DNA of 64,000 nt from Veillonella sp. R32 (GTDB lineage: Bacteria; Bacillota; Negativicutes; Veillonellales; Veillonellaceae), in assembly GCF_010093125.1 (NCBI RefSeq), contig NZ_NMZQ01000011.1:96144-160143 (forward strand), given 5' to 3'. The notes beneath the pieces are model-generated. The model was not told the origin of the DNA and did no database searches. It saw nothing but the letters and a program-made list of their open reading frames with translations. A program made the translations under genes and the position numbers. Positions 44,718 through 53,041 of this stretch are shown piece by piece. Each line of letters starts with the position of its first letter. Positions within the stretch are counted from its first letter, which is position 1.

Positions 44718-44863
44718 ATTTCAGGGGAGCTTATGAACGTAGGCTGAGAGGAAGTCATCTAACTTCGACCCTTATACCTGATACGGATAATGCCGTCGTA
44801 GGAAGATGTTATAGACGACACAAACTCTTACAGAGGTACCGTATTCGGTGCCTCTGTTTTTTT
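44718..44863 (+). promoter_or_regulatory. TPP riboswitch with intrinsic terminator
   Basis: The aptamer shows the conserved THI-box pieces in order: CAGGGGAGC (44722-44730), GCTGAGAGG (44743-44751), CGACCCTT, ACCTGATACGGATAATGCC (44776-44794) and CGTAGGAAG. It is followed by a hairpin ACAGAGGTACC/GGTGCCTCTGT (44830-44857) with seven T, so thiamin diphosphate should cause early termination. The genes downstream are thiamin-precursor transporters, which fits. Confidence 0.95.
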
Positions 44864-44884
44864 ATGTTGTCTGTCACTACAGAC

Positions 44885-44990
44885 CAACTGGCGGGGGAGC
44901 GCCCGACAGTTGTCATTACAGCGATGGGAAGCCGTGTTCCGGCGTGAGAGGAGACCAGTAAGTCTCGACCGCAACAGGTGTTTGTAATGA
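44885..44990 (+). promoter_or_regulatory. Second structured leader element, TPP-like in part, covering the thiW start codon
   Basis: After the TPP terminator comes a second fold. CAACTG/CAGTTG (44885-44890 and 44907-44912) form a hairpin. TCATTACA (44913-44920) pairs perfectly with TGTAATGA (44983-44990), which contains the thiW ATG. Inside, GAGAC/GTCTC (44952-44966) form another hairpin. GGGGGAGC, GTGAGAGG and CTCGACC match the first half of the TPP aptamer upstream (GGGGAGC, CTGAGAGG, TTCGACC), but the second half (ACCTGAT, GGATAATGCC) is missing. The ribosome site AGGTG (44976-44980) lies inside. It could be a variant thiamin-related switch, such as an HMP-PP type, acting on translation. 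Confidence 0.55.
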
Positions 44991-45508
44991 ATTCATCTTC
45001 AAGTAATGTTAAAAAAGTTACCATAGCTAGTTTATTAGTTGCCGTAGCCGTAGTGGGCAGTACCTTTTCCTTCCCTGTAGGGATTAGTAAATGTGCCCCT
45101 GTTCAGCATATGGTAAATATTCTCTGTGCCGTCTTTTTAGGTCGCTATGTAGGTGTTAGTGTGGCCTTTTGCGCCAGTACCTTGCGTCTCCTCTTAGGTT
45201 TAGGCAGTATTCTTGCCTATCCTGGTAGTATGTGGGGCGCTCTCTTAGCGGGTATTGTTTACCAACGTACAGGCAGTCTGCTGCTCACCTTAGGCGCTGA
45301 AGTATTTGGCACAGGCATTTTAGGTGGTCTATCGGCCTATCCATTAGCGATTGTAGTTCTTGGTAAAACAGCTGGCCAAGTCGCCTTTTATACCTATGTG
45401 GTTCCTTTTTTGATTTCTACCATAGGAGGCTCCCTATTGGCCGGAATTTTACTGTTCACATTACGCCGTACCGGAGCCTTACATAACTTACAACAACATA
45501 CCTTATAA
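44987..45508 (+). CDS. thiW: Thiamin-precursor (thiazole) transporter subunit ThiW
   Basis: 173 residues with five or six hydrophobic segments, matching the ThiW family of ECF-type substrate-binding membrane proteins: FSFPVGISKCAPVQHMVN, LGRYVGVSVAFCASTLRL and YPGSMWGALLAG. It is thought to bring in hydroxyethylthiazole with a shared energy module not encoded here. The ATG at 44987 has AGGTG seven bases ahead and lies in a base-paired region of the leader. It is regulated by the TPP riboswitch. Confidence 0.9.
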   Translation: MNSSSSNVKKVTIASLLVAVAVVGSTFSFPVGISKCAPVQHMVNILCAVFLGRYVGVSVAFCASTLRLLLGLGSILAYPGSMWGALLAGIVYQRTGSLLLTLGAEVFGTGILGGLSAYPLAIVVLGKTAGQVAFYTYVVPFLISTIGGSLLAGILLFTLRRTGALHNLQQHTL

Positions 45509-45574
45509 TTGGCAGTAAACTGTTGACTAACTCATATACACCTGCCAAGCATAAGCCGTTGGAAAGGGTATTCT

Positions 45575-46777
45575 ATGAGTACAACAACAATTCCTAAAAC
45601 TAAACTTTTATCTCACAGCTTATTATGGTTTGGTGCTGCTTTATCGATTGCCGAAATTTTTACTGGCACCTTATTTGCGCCCCTTGGTTTTACCCAAGGT
45701 CTTTGGGCTATTATCTTAGGCCATCTAATTGGCGGCTGCTTATTCTTCTTAGCGGGTCTCATTGGTGCCCAAACAGGGCGCAGTGCTATGGAAACAGTGC
45801 GCATTGGTTTTGGCCGTCAAGGAGCCTCTGGCTTTGCTTTAGCCAATGTGCTTCAACTCATCGGCTGGACTACCGTTATGATTATAACAGGCGCCGCTGC
45901 AACAGATGCCATTTACCCCTTAGGAACGACCCTTTGGTCTTTAATCATTGGCGGACTTATCATCCTCTGGCTACTCCTAGGATTTACTAATTTGACACGA
46001 CTCAATCTAGTGGCGGTAACACTTTTATTTATTCTTACCATTTGGCTAAGTTTCATCATCTTTGATCCACAATCAGTTATAGCAACCACTTTACAACTAA
46101 GTGACGATCAATCGCTGTCCTTTGGTGCTGCTATCGAATTAGCCACGGCCATGCCCCTATCTTGGCTTCCACTTGTATCAGACTACACTCGCCATGCAGA
46201 AAGGCCTGTAGCTGCTACCGTAGTTAGCACAATCACATATACCCTCATCAGCATTTGGATGTATGTAATTGGCTTAGGTTCAGCCCTATATGCAGGTGAA
46301 ACTGACATTGCTGCCGTTATGTTAAAAACGGGTCTTGGCTTATGGCCTTTACTGATTATCATCTTTGCTACTGTCACAACTACCTACTTAGATGCGTTCT
46401 CAGCAGGCGTAAGTGCTGTTAGTATTTGGCCGCCATTATCTGAAAAAATAACCGCCATTTTTCTAACAATTATCGGTATTCTGCTAGCCATCTTCGTGCC
46501 TATGACAGAATACGAAAACTTTTTATTCCTCATTGGTTCTGTATTCACGCCCATGATTGCGATTCTCTTTACCCAATACTTTCTCCTTAAGCAGGATGCA
46601 TCTGGGCGTAAATTTTACCTTCCAAACCTAGTCCTTTGGGTACTTAGTTTCATCTTATATCGTAATGTATTAACTTTTGAAACGCCCTTAGGCACTACGT
46701 TCCCGGTAATGATTACCATTGCCGTCCTTACCTACCTAGTAGGTCGTTTCTTATTACCAAAAAACTTACAAAGTTAA
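45575..46777 (+). CDS. cytX: Hydroxymethylpyrimidine permease CytX (NCS1 family)
   Basis: 400 residues, about twelve membrane segments of the NCS1 nucleobase/cation symporter family; SLLWFGAALSIAEIFTGTLFAP and PLSWLPLVSDYTRHA are typical of the CytX group, predicted to import HMP. It is 66 bp after thiW and behind the same TPP riboswitch. The pair allows salvage of both halves of thiamin. It ends at a clear terminator. Confidence 0.9.
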   Translation: MSTTTIPKTKLLSHSLLWFGAALSIAEIFTGTLFAPLGFTQGLWAIILGHLIGGCLFFLAGLIGAQTGRSAMETVRIGFGRQGASGFALANVLQLIGWTTVMIITGAAATDAIYPLGTTLWSLIIGGLIILWLLLGFTNLTRLNLVAVTLLFILTIWLSFIIFDPQSVIATTLQLSDDQSLSFGAAIELATAMPLSWLPLVSDYTRHAERPVAATVVSTITYTLISIWMYVIGLGSALYAGETDIAAVMLKTGLGLWPLLIIIFATVTTTYLDAFSAGVSAVSIWPPLSEKITAIFLTIIGILLAIFVPMTEYENFLFLIGSVFTPMIAILFTQYFLLKQDASGRKFYLPNLVLWVLSFILYRNVLTFETPLGTTFPVMITIAVLTYLVGRFLLPKNLQS

Positions 46778-46789
46778 CAATTACCTATC

Positions 46790-46836
46790 TAGCAAAGTCA
46801 CCATGATTTCTCTCATAACATGGTGACTTTTTGCTA
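46790..46836 (+). terminator. Terminator after cytX
   Basis: AAAGTCACCATG (46794-46805) pairs with CATGGTGACTTT (46819-46830) and T5 follows; outer TAGCA/TGCTA extends the stem. Confidence 0.88.
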
Positions 46837-47012
46837 TATATAACCTTTACTCAGTGAAATAAGCCCCTAAAAAAACTATATATAACCTATTAAAAAAATA
46901 TATCGAAAATTATAAATTTTATAGTATACAGTACCTCAATAGTTGTGCTATACTAGGTTCAGAAATTATAGATATACTACCATACAGTTAACAAAAAAGT
47001 TGACAAAGTTTT

Positions 47013-47032
47013 TATATAGCAAGTGCTATATA
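47013..47032. promoter_or_regulatory. Palindrome at the mscL promoter
   Basis: TATATAGCA-AG-TGCTATATA, a perfect 9-bp inverted repeat. TTGACA lies just upstream at 47000-47005, and the palindrome covers the likely -10 region. It may be an operator or a hairpin in the early leader. Farther upstream CTATATATAACCT occurs twice (46834-46846 and 46876-46888), 42 bp apart. Confidence 0.4.
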
Positions 47033-47068
47033 CATTGTAAGGGTAACTATTAGGAGGAAAGAAAACAT

Positions 47069-47527
47069 ATGAAAGAATTTATTAAAGGTTTTAAAGAATT
47101 TGCCTTACGTGGCAATGTAATTGATTTAGCTGTGGGCGTTGTTATTGGTGCTGCTTTCGGTAAAATCGTATCGTCCTTAGTAAGCGATATTATTATGCCA
47201 CCAATTGGATTAGTTCTTGGCGGTGTAGATTTCTCTGATTTCTTCATCAGCTTAAACGGCCAACACGCCAATACCTTAGCAGAAGCTAAAGCAGCAGGTA
47301 TCCCTGTTATTGCGTATGGTAGCTTCTTAAATTCTTTAATTCAATTCTTAATTGTAGCCTTTGCGATTTACCTAGTTATTAAACAAGTAAATCGCTTATT
47401 CCCTAAAAAAGAAGAAGTAAAAGAAGAGCCAACCCTTTGCCCATTCTGTAAACAAGAAGTAGCCGAAGATGCTACTCGTTGCCCACATTGTACATCTGAA
47501 ATTACACCAGTCATTAAACAATCTTAA
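47069..47527 (+). CDS. mscL: Large-conductance mechanosensitive channel MscL with C-terminal zinc ribbon
   Basis: 152 residues. [34 protein letters not shown] (read as adjoining conserved stretches) is the MscL N-terminus and first membrane helix; [21 protein letters not shown] is the second. The pentameric channel opens under membrane stretch to release solutes. After the usual cytoplasmic helix a tail carries two CxxC pairs, CPFC and CPHC, 16 residues apart, a zinc-ribbon pattern. E. coli MscL lacks such a tail. AGGAGG precedes the start. Confidence 0.95.
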   Translation: MKEFIKGFKEFALRGNVIDLAVGVVIGAAFGKIVSSLVSDIIMPPIGLVLGGVDFSDFFISLNGQHANTLAEAKAAGIPVIAYGSFLNSLIQFLIVAFAIYLVIKQVNRLFPKKEEVKEEPTLCPFCKQEVAEDATRCPHCTSEITPVIKQS

Positions 47528-47541
47528 TAAAAACCTATACT

Positions 47542-47586
47542 AAAGAAGCAGAAAGCACTATTTCAGTGTTTTCTGCTTCTTTTTTA
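47542..47586 (+). terminator. Terminator after mscL
   Basis: AAAGAAGCAGAAAGCACT (47542-47559) pairs with AGTGTTTTCTGCTTCTTT (47565-47582), one mismatch, followed by more T. Confidence 0.88.
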
Positions 47587-47967
47587 TGTAACTATCCATA
47601 AACATAAACACATATGAATATATCAGCAAATATACTCATTTATCCTCAAATATCTTCAATTTTTAATTCATATATATTCTATAGCATTTTATTTCTATAA
47701 CTTTAAGTAATACATGTATTTTATAACTAAAAATAAAATAATACATTATATACTATATATTATCAATATATTTAAATATGTTCATGAATTGGTTTCATGA
47801 ACAAAAATCCTTATTTTCACTATATATTTAAGTTATTTTTCCACACTTATATAAAATTATCATAACTTTTTCTACTTCAAATTATTGATTTTTACGATGA
47901 ACTACGACAAAATGTTTCATATATCTTTTATTCATGATTGAATCATGTCATTAGATTGGAGGTTTAT
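47587..47967. promoter_or_regulatory. AT-rich upstream region of the autotransporter gene, with two palindromes
   Basis: About 380 bp with no gene, very AT-rich. It holds TGTTCATGA-N7-TCATGAACA (47779-47803) and, close to the start codon, CATGATT-G-AATCATG (47933-47947). Both have a TCATGA or CATGAT core and may bind a regulator or fold in the leader. A -10/-35 pair cannot be picked with confidence. Confidence 0.45.
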
Positions 47968-50286
47968 ATGAAGAAGTTATCAATCATGGTATTAACAGCT
48001 ACAGCTGTAGGTGCCTCTATGTTTTCGGCACAAGCAGCTAGCATATTTGATGGTGAAAATGGGAATGGAGGTAATAATCACCCTGGTTTCGAATTAAATC
48101 TAAACAGCTATGTACATAATAATTACTTAGCCAAAACAAATGTGCCTGGCCCCGGTCATTCAGCCGTAGGACAGGACAACTATGTTTATAGCACGCAAGG
48201 TAGCTCTAGTGCCTATGGTAATCAAAATGATGTAGACGGTAAAGGGGCCAACGCTTTTGGCAATAACAATACTGCTAATGGTGATTTAGCACAAGCTTTC
48301 GGTCACACGAATCGAGTTTTTGGCAACCAATCCGTAGGCTATGGTGTGAATAATACGGTAGGAACCTATGTAAAAGCCACTACCAAACGAACTGTTACAC
48401 CTGATTACATTACAGAAGAGATTAGTTGGCAAGATATGAAGGGTAATTCATTAGGAGAGCCAACGGTCCGCACCGTACCGCGTGATCCAGATTGCGACGA
48501 ACGGTTCCAACCAACAATTCTTTCTGCTGCAGACATAATTGATGAATGTCCGCTTGAAGGTGAACGCACTGTAGAACGTCGCATCATGGACAAACCAGCT
48601 AACAACGCTAGTGCTTTTGGCTCAGGTAATTCAATCTTTGCCCATCAAGGTACCGCTATTGGTCATAACAATATGGTAACTGGTGAAAATGGAGTAGCCT
48701 TAGGCACGGGGAACCAAGCCTCTGGCTTAAACAGTGTAGCCATTGGTAACGGCGCTACTGCTACTGCAGAAAATAGCATGGCTTTTGGTGCTAATGCTAA
48801 AGCCACACACCAAGGTTCAGTAGCCTTAGGCGCTAATTCGCAAACTAGTGAGGTCGTACAAACACAATCTCATACGCATATGGGAATCTATTACGGTCGC
48901 TTTGCAGGCAACAATCCTACTAGCACTGTAAGTGTCGGTGCCCCTAATAACGAGCGAACGATTACTAATGTAGCAGCTGGTCGTATCTCTGAGACAAGCA
49001 CTGATGCCGTTAATGGCTCTCAGCTCTTTACCGTAACAGATGCTATGGGACGTATGGCCAACAGTACAGCCCAAGTACTCGGTGGTAATGCACGAGTTCA
49101 TCCAGACGGTTCACTTTCTATGTCTAATATTGGCGATACTGGTGAAAACACCGTTCATGATGCAATTAAATCCGTGCATAGTCAACTCCAAAAAGGACTC
49201 ACCTTTGCCGGTGATCAAGGTACATCCTCTGAAACTAAGTTAGGGTCAACCTTTAACATAAAAGGGGATGGACAAAACATTACAACCGAAGCTAATGGTA
49301 ATCAATTAACTGTTCGTATGAGTAGTACGCCTACTTTTAACAGTGTTACTAGTCAGCAATATAATGTAGGGGATAAAACATACATTAACAGCCAAGGTCT
49401 TAATGCTAATAATCAAAAAATTCGCAATGTAGCACCTGGTGAAATTAGTCAAAATAGTACGGATGCTATCAACGGCTCCCAGCTATATGATACTAGCCAA
49501 CATATTCAAAACCTAAGCAATACTACGAATCAATCAATTAGTAAATTACGAAATGATGTAAAAAAAGTAGGCGCTGGTGCAGCGGCCCTAGCTGCTTTAC
49601 ATCCTTTGGATTTTAATCCTGATGATAAGTGGAACTTTGCTGTAGGTTATGGTAATTACCAAAGCGCTAATGCTGTTGCATTAGGTGCCTTTTATCGTCC
49701 TAATGAAGATACACTCATTAATGTAGCCGGTTCTTTAGGTAATGGTAAAAACATGATAAATACCGGTATTAGCTTTAAGTTTGGTCAAACTAACAATGTA
49801 AGTGCTTCTAAAATCGCATTAGCCAAAGAAGTAGAAGCCTTAAAAGAATTAGTCTTGGCGCAACAGCAGGACTTAGCTACCTTACGAGGTACCATTCATA
49901 ATGGAACAAATATGGATATGAATTTAAATGTAAACTTCCCTGATGTACCAGAAAATCACTGGGCTTATGAATATGTAAAATCATTAGCTGACCGTGGTTT
50001 ACTGGAAGGGTATCCAGACGGTGAATTTAAAGGAGACCGTCCAATGACACGCTACGAATTTGCAACAATTATTTACCGAGCCCTGCAAAACGGAGCGCCT
50101 ATGGATGCTGATTTAAATAAAGCTGTTATTGAATTTAATCCAGAATTAGCAAGAGTTGAAGTCTTAGACAGAATTCGTATTGATCGTATTTCTGGTAATG
50201 ACAAAGATCGCTATAAAATTGATCGTATCCGCATTAACAATGAAGATACAGCAACACGCGATATTTATGGCGAACAACTCATTTAA
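47968..50286 (+). CDS. Trimeric autotransporter adhesin with C-terminal SLH domain
   Basis: 772 residues. Signal peptide MKKLSIMVLTATAVGASMF, ending at SAQA. YadA-type head repeats (VALGTGNQASG, VAIGNGATATA, MAFGANAKAT) lie on both sides of an insert of about 75 residues (near 133-209) with two Cys. Stalk/neck motifs TDAVNGSQLF and TDAINGSQLY follow; the membrane anchor starts near 546 (KWNFAVGYGNYQ) and ends near 608. Unlike classical adhesins it goes on with a coiled coil (about 612-645), an SLH domain (about 656-705, FPDVPENHWAYEYVKSLADR) and a charged tail. The SLH part should face the periplasm and bind peptidoglycan. GGAGG selects the start at 47968. Confidence 0.92.
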   Translation: MKKLSIMVLTATAVGASMFSAQAASIFDGENGNGGNNHPGFELNLNSYVHNNYLAKTNVPGPGHSAVGQDNYVYSTQGSSSAYGNQNDVDGKGANAFGNNNTANGDLAQAFGHTNRVFGNQSVGYGVNNTVGTYVKATTKRTVTPDYITEEISWQDMKGNSLGEPTVRTVPRDPDCDERFQPTILSAADIIDECPLEGERTVERRIMDKPANNASAFGSGNSIFAHQGTAIGHNNMVTGENGVALGTGNQASGLNSVAIGNGATATAENSMAFGANAKATHQGSVALGANSQTSEVVQTQSHTHMGIYYGRFAGNNPTSTVSVGAPNNERTITNVAAGRISETSTDAVNGSQLFTVTDAMGRMANSTAQVLGGNARVHPDGSLSMSNIGDTGENTVHDAIKSVHSQLQKGLTFAGDQGTSSETKLGSTFNIKGDGQNITTEANGNQLTVRMSSTPTFNSVTSQQYNVGDKTYINSQGLNANNQKIRNVAPGEISQNSTDAINGSQLYDTSQHIQNLSNTTNQSISKLRNDVKKVGAGAAALAALHPLDFNPDDKWNFAVGYGNYQSANAVALGAFYRPNEDTLINVAGSLGNGKNMINTGISFKFGQTNNVSASKIALAKEVEALKELVLAQQQDLATLRGTIHNGTNMDMNLNVNFPDVPENHWAYEYVKSLADRGLLEGYPDGEFKGDRPMTRYEFATIIYRALQNGAPMDADLNKAVIEFNPELARVEVLDRIRIDRISGNDKDRYKIDRIRINNEDTATRDIYGEQLI

Positions 50287-50422
50287 AATCTTATTTTTTA
50301 GTTTTACTAGCAAAAAATTCCTTAATTATAAAACACAACACTTATTCTATATACATAAAAACACAATATAACACACGTAAAACAATCCATAACATTTAAT
50401 ATCTAAAATCTCTGAACACGCA

Positions 50423-50480
50423 AAAAGGGACTATAACGGAGATAGTATATGCTACTATCTTTTGTTATAGTCCCTTTTAT
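50423..50480. terminator. Nested bidirectional terminator between the autotransporter and hydE genes
   Basis: AAAAGGGACTATAAC (50423-50437) pairs with GTTATAGTCCCTTTT (50464-50478); inside, AGATAGTA pairs with TACTATCT. The genes on both sides are convergent. Confidence 0.85.
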
Positions 50481-50542
50481 ATAACAAAAAACAGGTAGCC
50501 ACTCATATCGTAGTTACCTGTTCTCTAAAAAGACTTATAAAA

Positions 50543-51661
50543 TTAGTATAAACCAGTCCGTTTACCATAATGTTTAGAGTCGCCGTTTTGTTTCCACCCT
50601 ACCATATCGCCAATGGACATAACACGGCGGGTCAGACAATCCTTACATTTATCGGCATTATCATCCACACAAGGTTTGTTATCGTATAATAGATATTTAG
50701 CCCGATGTTCTGGAATGGTAATAATTGGCATCAAAATATTAGCCCCAGCTGCCAGCCCTTTTTCACGCCCCAAAGGATCAAGCGCCTGCAACGCGGTAGT
50801 CGCGGCAATATTAACATCTTTTAAGAATAAACGTGTCAGCGCAATCATCTTAAGGCCTAATTGAATACGGCGCAACTTACCGGCCTTATCATCAAGACCC
50901 ATAGCTAATGCTTCTTGTCCTAATGGCGTATCATGATGCACTACATAAGGCCCCATGCCAATCATATCAATATCCATATCACGATAGAATAAAATATCAT
51001 TAACCAAATCATCTTCCGTTTGATGTGGCAAACCAATCATAACCCCAGTGCCTACTTGGAAACCCACTTTGCGTAAGCTTTTAAGGCAAGCTACACGCGT
51101 TTCAAAGGAGTGAAGTTCATCATTTGGATGAATCTTGCTATACAACGTAGGATTACTAGTTTCAATGCGCAATAAATACCGGCTAGCCCCGGCCTCTACC
51201 ATTCGTCGATACGCCTCTTCAGACTGCTCGCCTACGCACATAGTAATGCCTAGGGACCCATCCCCAATGGCTTTAATATCGTGAATTAAATCGACTACAT
51301 AATCTACAAACGCCGCATCACTGCGTTCGCCTGATTGCAAGGTAATAGAGCCATACTCATGGTCATAGGCCCACTGCGCCATTTTTATAATATCTTCCCG
51401 CTTCATATCAAAGCGTTCCGTTTTGTCATTTTCACGTCGAATTCCACAATATTCGCAATTCTTAATGCAACGATTGGAGAATTCAATTAAGCCACGATAG
51501 TAAGCTACTTTATCTACATAATGAGCCTTCACTTCGTACGCTTTTTTATAGATAGCTTGTAAATCGGCTTCGTCAGTGACGCTCATGAGGAAGCGTAATT
51601 CTTCCACCGTTAGCGTGTCAGCGCCGACCAAGTCTTTTTTCAAAATATCCTGTACTGTCAT
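50543..51661 (-). CDS. hydE: [FeFe]-hydrogenase maturation radical SAM protein HydE
   Basis: 372 residues, radical SAM fold with EFSNRCIKNCEYCG (Cys65, Cys69, Cys72). The family features TLQSGE, RIETSNPTLY and GTGVMIGLPHQTEDDL support HydE over BioB, and no BioB-type end is present. A C-terminal cysteine pair (KCKDC) may hold a second cluster. It helps build the dithiolate-bridged H-cluster. The start could be ATG 51661 or GTG 51667. hydF and hydG are not in the window. The 47-bp gap to yaaA suggests one operon. Confidence 0.88.
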   Translation of the reverse strand: MTVQDILKKDLVGADTLTVEELRFLMSVTDEADLQAIYKKAYEVKAHYVDKVAYYRGLIEFSNRCIKNCEYCGIRRENDKTERFDMKREDIIKMAQWAYDHEYGSITLQSGERSDAAFVDYVVDLIHDIKAIGDGSLGITMCVGEQSEEAYRRMVEAGASRYLLRIETSNPTLYSKIHPNDELHSFETRVACLKSLRKVGFQVGTGVMIGLPHQTEDDLVNDILFYRDMDIDMIGMGPYVVHHDTPLGQEALAMGLDDKAGKLRRIQLGLKMIALTRLFLKDVNIAATTALQALDPLGREKGLAAGANILMPIITIPEHRAKYLLYDNKPCVDDNADKCKDCLTRRVMSIGDMVGWKQNGDSKHYGKRTGLY

Positions 51662-51708
51662 AGTCACTCTTGTTGTTCTCTCTTTACTGTATAAACTAAC
51701 TTTAATTG

Positions 51709-52461
51709 TTATTGGTTCCGTCGATATTGTACTGTCAACGATTCAGACAGATTCTCCGGTAGCTCTGTGAAACGAGTAAATTCACCTAGCACCTCTGGCA
51801 AATCAAGCCACGATGTAGCCTTAGTGGCTAACATATAGTGAGCCAATTGGCCCCGCATTTGCTTTGACGATGTGCTCAATTGTTTCCACACGCCTTGCTT
51901 ACATTCTAAAAATTCCACTGTCACCATCCGCGGATGGTCCACTAATTTATAATATTCTTTAGACGCTAAGTTCAATAACCAATCTTCATTGGCCAAGGCT
52001 TCTGTAACTGGTTTTGCCCAACAATCATATAACGATTGGCAACCTGCTAACAGCCCTGTTGCGGATGTCCCTTTCGGAAAAATACGATCCACTAAGTCGA
52101 GCCGATATTCCTTAATCGGACTTAAGGGACTAACTAAACCATACAAAGCGGACAAAATATATACATGGTCCCTGCCAAATGCCTGCGCCTCTTCAGTTAA
52201 ACTGGCCCAATCTAAATTTTTAAACGCTAAGCCATTATAACTCTCAATAGCCGTCCCCACAGGCGCTGTTTCATAAGCCTTATAAAAAGTTACCCACGGT
52301 TCTACTTTAGCCTCAGCTAACTTCAACGCTTTACCTAATTCAGCAACCGTTAAACTTTGTACCTGTCCTACAATGGCCTCTGTTCTTGCTTCTTGAAACA
52401 AAGGCATCGTTGGCGTGCCTTGCAAAGTCTTGGTTTTACTAGGAGACAGGAGTATTTTCAT
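51709..52461 (-). CDS. yaaA: YaaA family protein (peroxide stress)
   Basis: 250 residues of the UPF0246/YaaA family: MKILLSPSKTK at the start, AIESYNGLAFKNLD, ILSALYGLVSPLSPIKEYRLD and NLASKEYYKLV. E. coli YaaA limits free iron during peroxide stress and has a DNA-binding-type fold. The start at 52461 has AAGGA upstream; it overlaps the end of the previous gene by 23 bp. In an anaerobe near a radical SAM maturase, a role in protecting iron chemistry is plausible but inferred. Confidence 0.9.
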   Translation of the reverse strand: MKILLSPSKTKTLQGTPTMPLFQEARTEAIVGQVQSLTVAELGKALKLAEAKVEPWVTFYKAYETAPVGTAIESYNGLAFKNLDWASLTEEAQAFGRDHVYILSALYGLVSPLSPIKEYRLDLVDRIFPKGTSATGLLAGCQSLYDCWAKPVTEALANEDWLLNLASKEYYKLVDHPRMVTVEFLECKQGVWKQLSTSSKQMRGQLAHYMLATKATSWLDLPEVLGEFTRFTELPENLSESLTVQYRRNQ

Positions 52462-53041
52462 TGATTTCAATTCCTTGTTGTGTATTCCCCTCTTCGTTTA
52501 ATTCAGCCGTCAAACGCTCTTGTACAGCTTGGCTCCAAATAACCAAAGGCACGGCTACCACAAATTTAGCCTTCATTTCTTCACATAAAGCAATCACTTC
52601 GGCGAGATATGGCGAACCTTCGTCAATGCCATCAATTAATAGCACTACATGACGATTTTTTAAATCCGCCCCACTATATACGATTTGTTCGCCATTATAG
52701 AACACATCTTCCACAAAAATTTTGTCATGCATGAACTCGTCCATACGACGCAAAATCAAGCGATCTAACAAAGCACTCACTGGCGTAGCCACTGGTTCAG
52801 CTGTTGCTAAGCCTTCTGGTTGTACGCGCACAAATACAGTCTTCTTATTATGCCCTTTGCGATATTCTAATAAAGCCCGTTCCGTAGCACCAAAGAATAA
52901 AAAATTCTGTGCTGGATCTAAGGTATCGCTGTGAAATAAATCTATAATTGTTCCCGACTCAGCTGCATTTAACTGTGATTGTAACTGAACCGATACATCT
53001 TCAACAATTTCTTCATAGTCAGAACGAAGAACATCTGCCAT
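52439..53041 (-). CDS. Unknown protein, possibly phosphoribosyltransferase-like
   Basis: 200 residues, first gene of the set with yaaA and hydE. The stretch RHVVLLIDGIDEGSPYLAEVIALCEEM is placed like the PRPP loop of type I phosphoribosyltransferases (VVLVDD..TG), but the second acidic residue and the Thr-Gly are not kept; activity is doubtful. No signal peptide or membrane helix. The Pro/Thr-containing end overlaps yaaA. I do not recognise the family. Confidence 0.6.
   Translation of the reverse strand: MADVLRSDYEEIVEDVSVQLQSQLNAAESGTIIDLFHSDTLDPAQNFLFFGATERALLEYRKGHNKKTVFVRVQPEGLATAEPVATPVSALLDRLILRRMDEFMHDKIFVEDVFYNGEQIVYSGADLKNRHVVLLIDGIDEGSPYLAEVIALCEEMKAKFVVAVPLVIWSQAVQERLTAELNEEGNTQQGIEINENTPVS

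Noticed and set aside
44678..44947. Protein of 89 residues over the TPP riboswitch
   Set aside because: The frame runs through the aptamer and terminator; the RNA explains the sequence.
44885..44990. Cobalamin riboswitch
   Set aside because: Some bases (GGGAAGCCG, CCGCAAC) recall the B12 switch, but the B12 box and overall arrangement are missing and the downstream gene is thiW; the match to the TPP half is better.
50543..51661. bioB (biotin synthase)
   Set aside because: Radical SAM motif and general fold are shared, but the C-terminal cysteine pair and family stretches fit HydE; biotin genes in the window are elsewhere.
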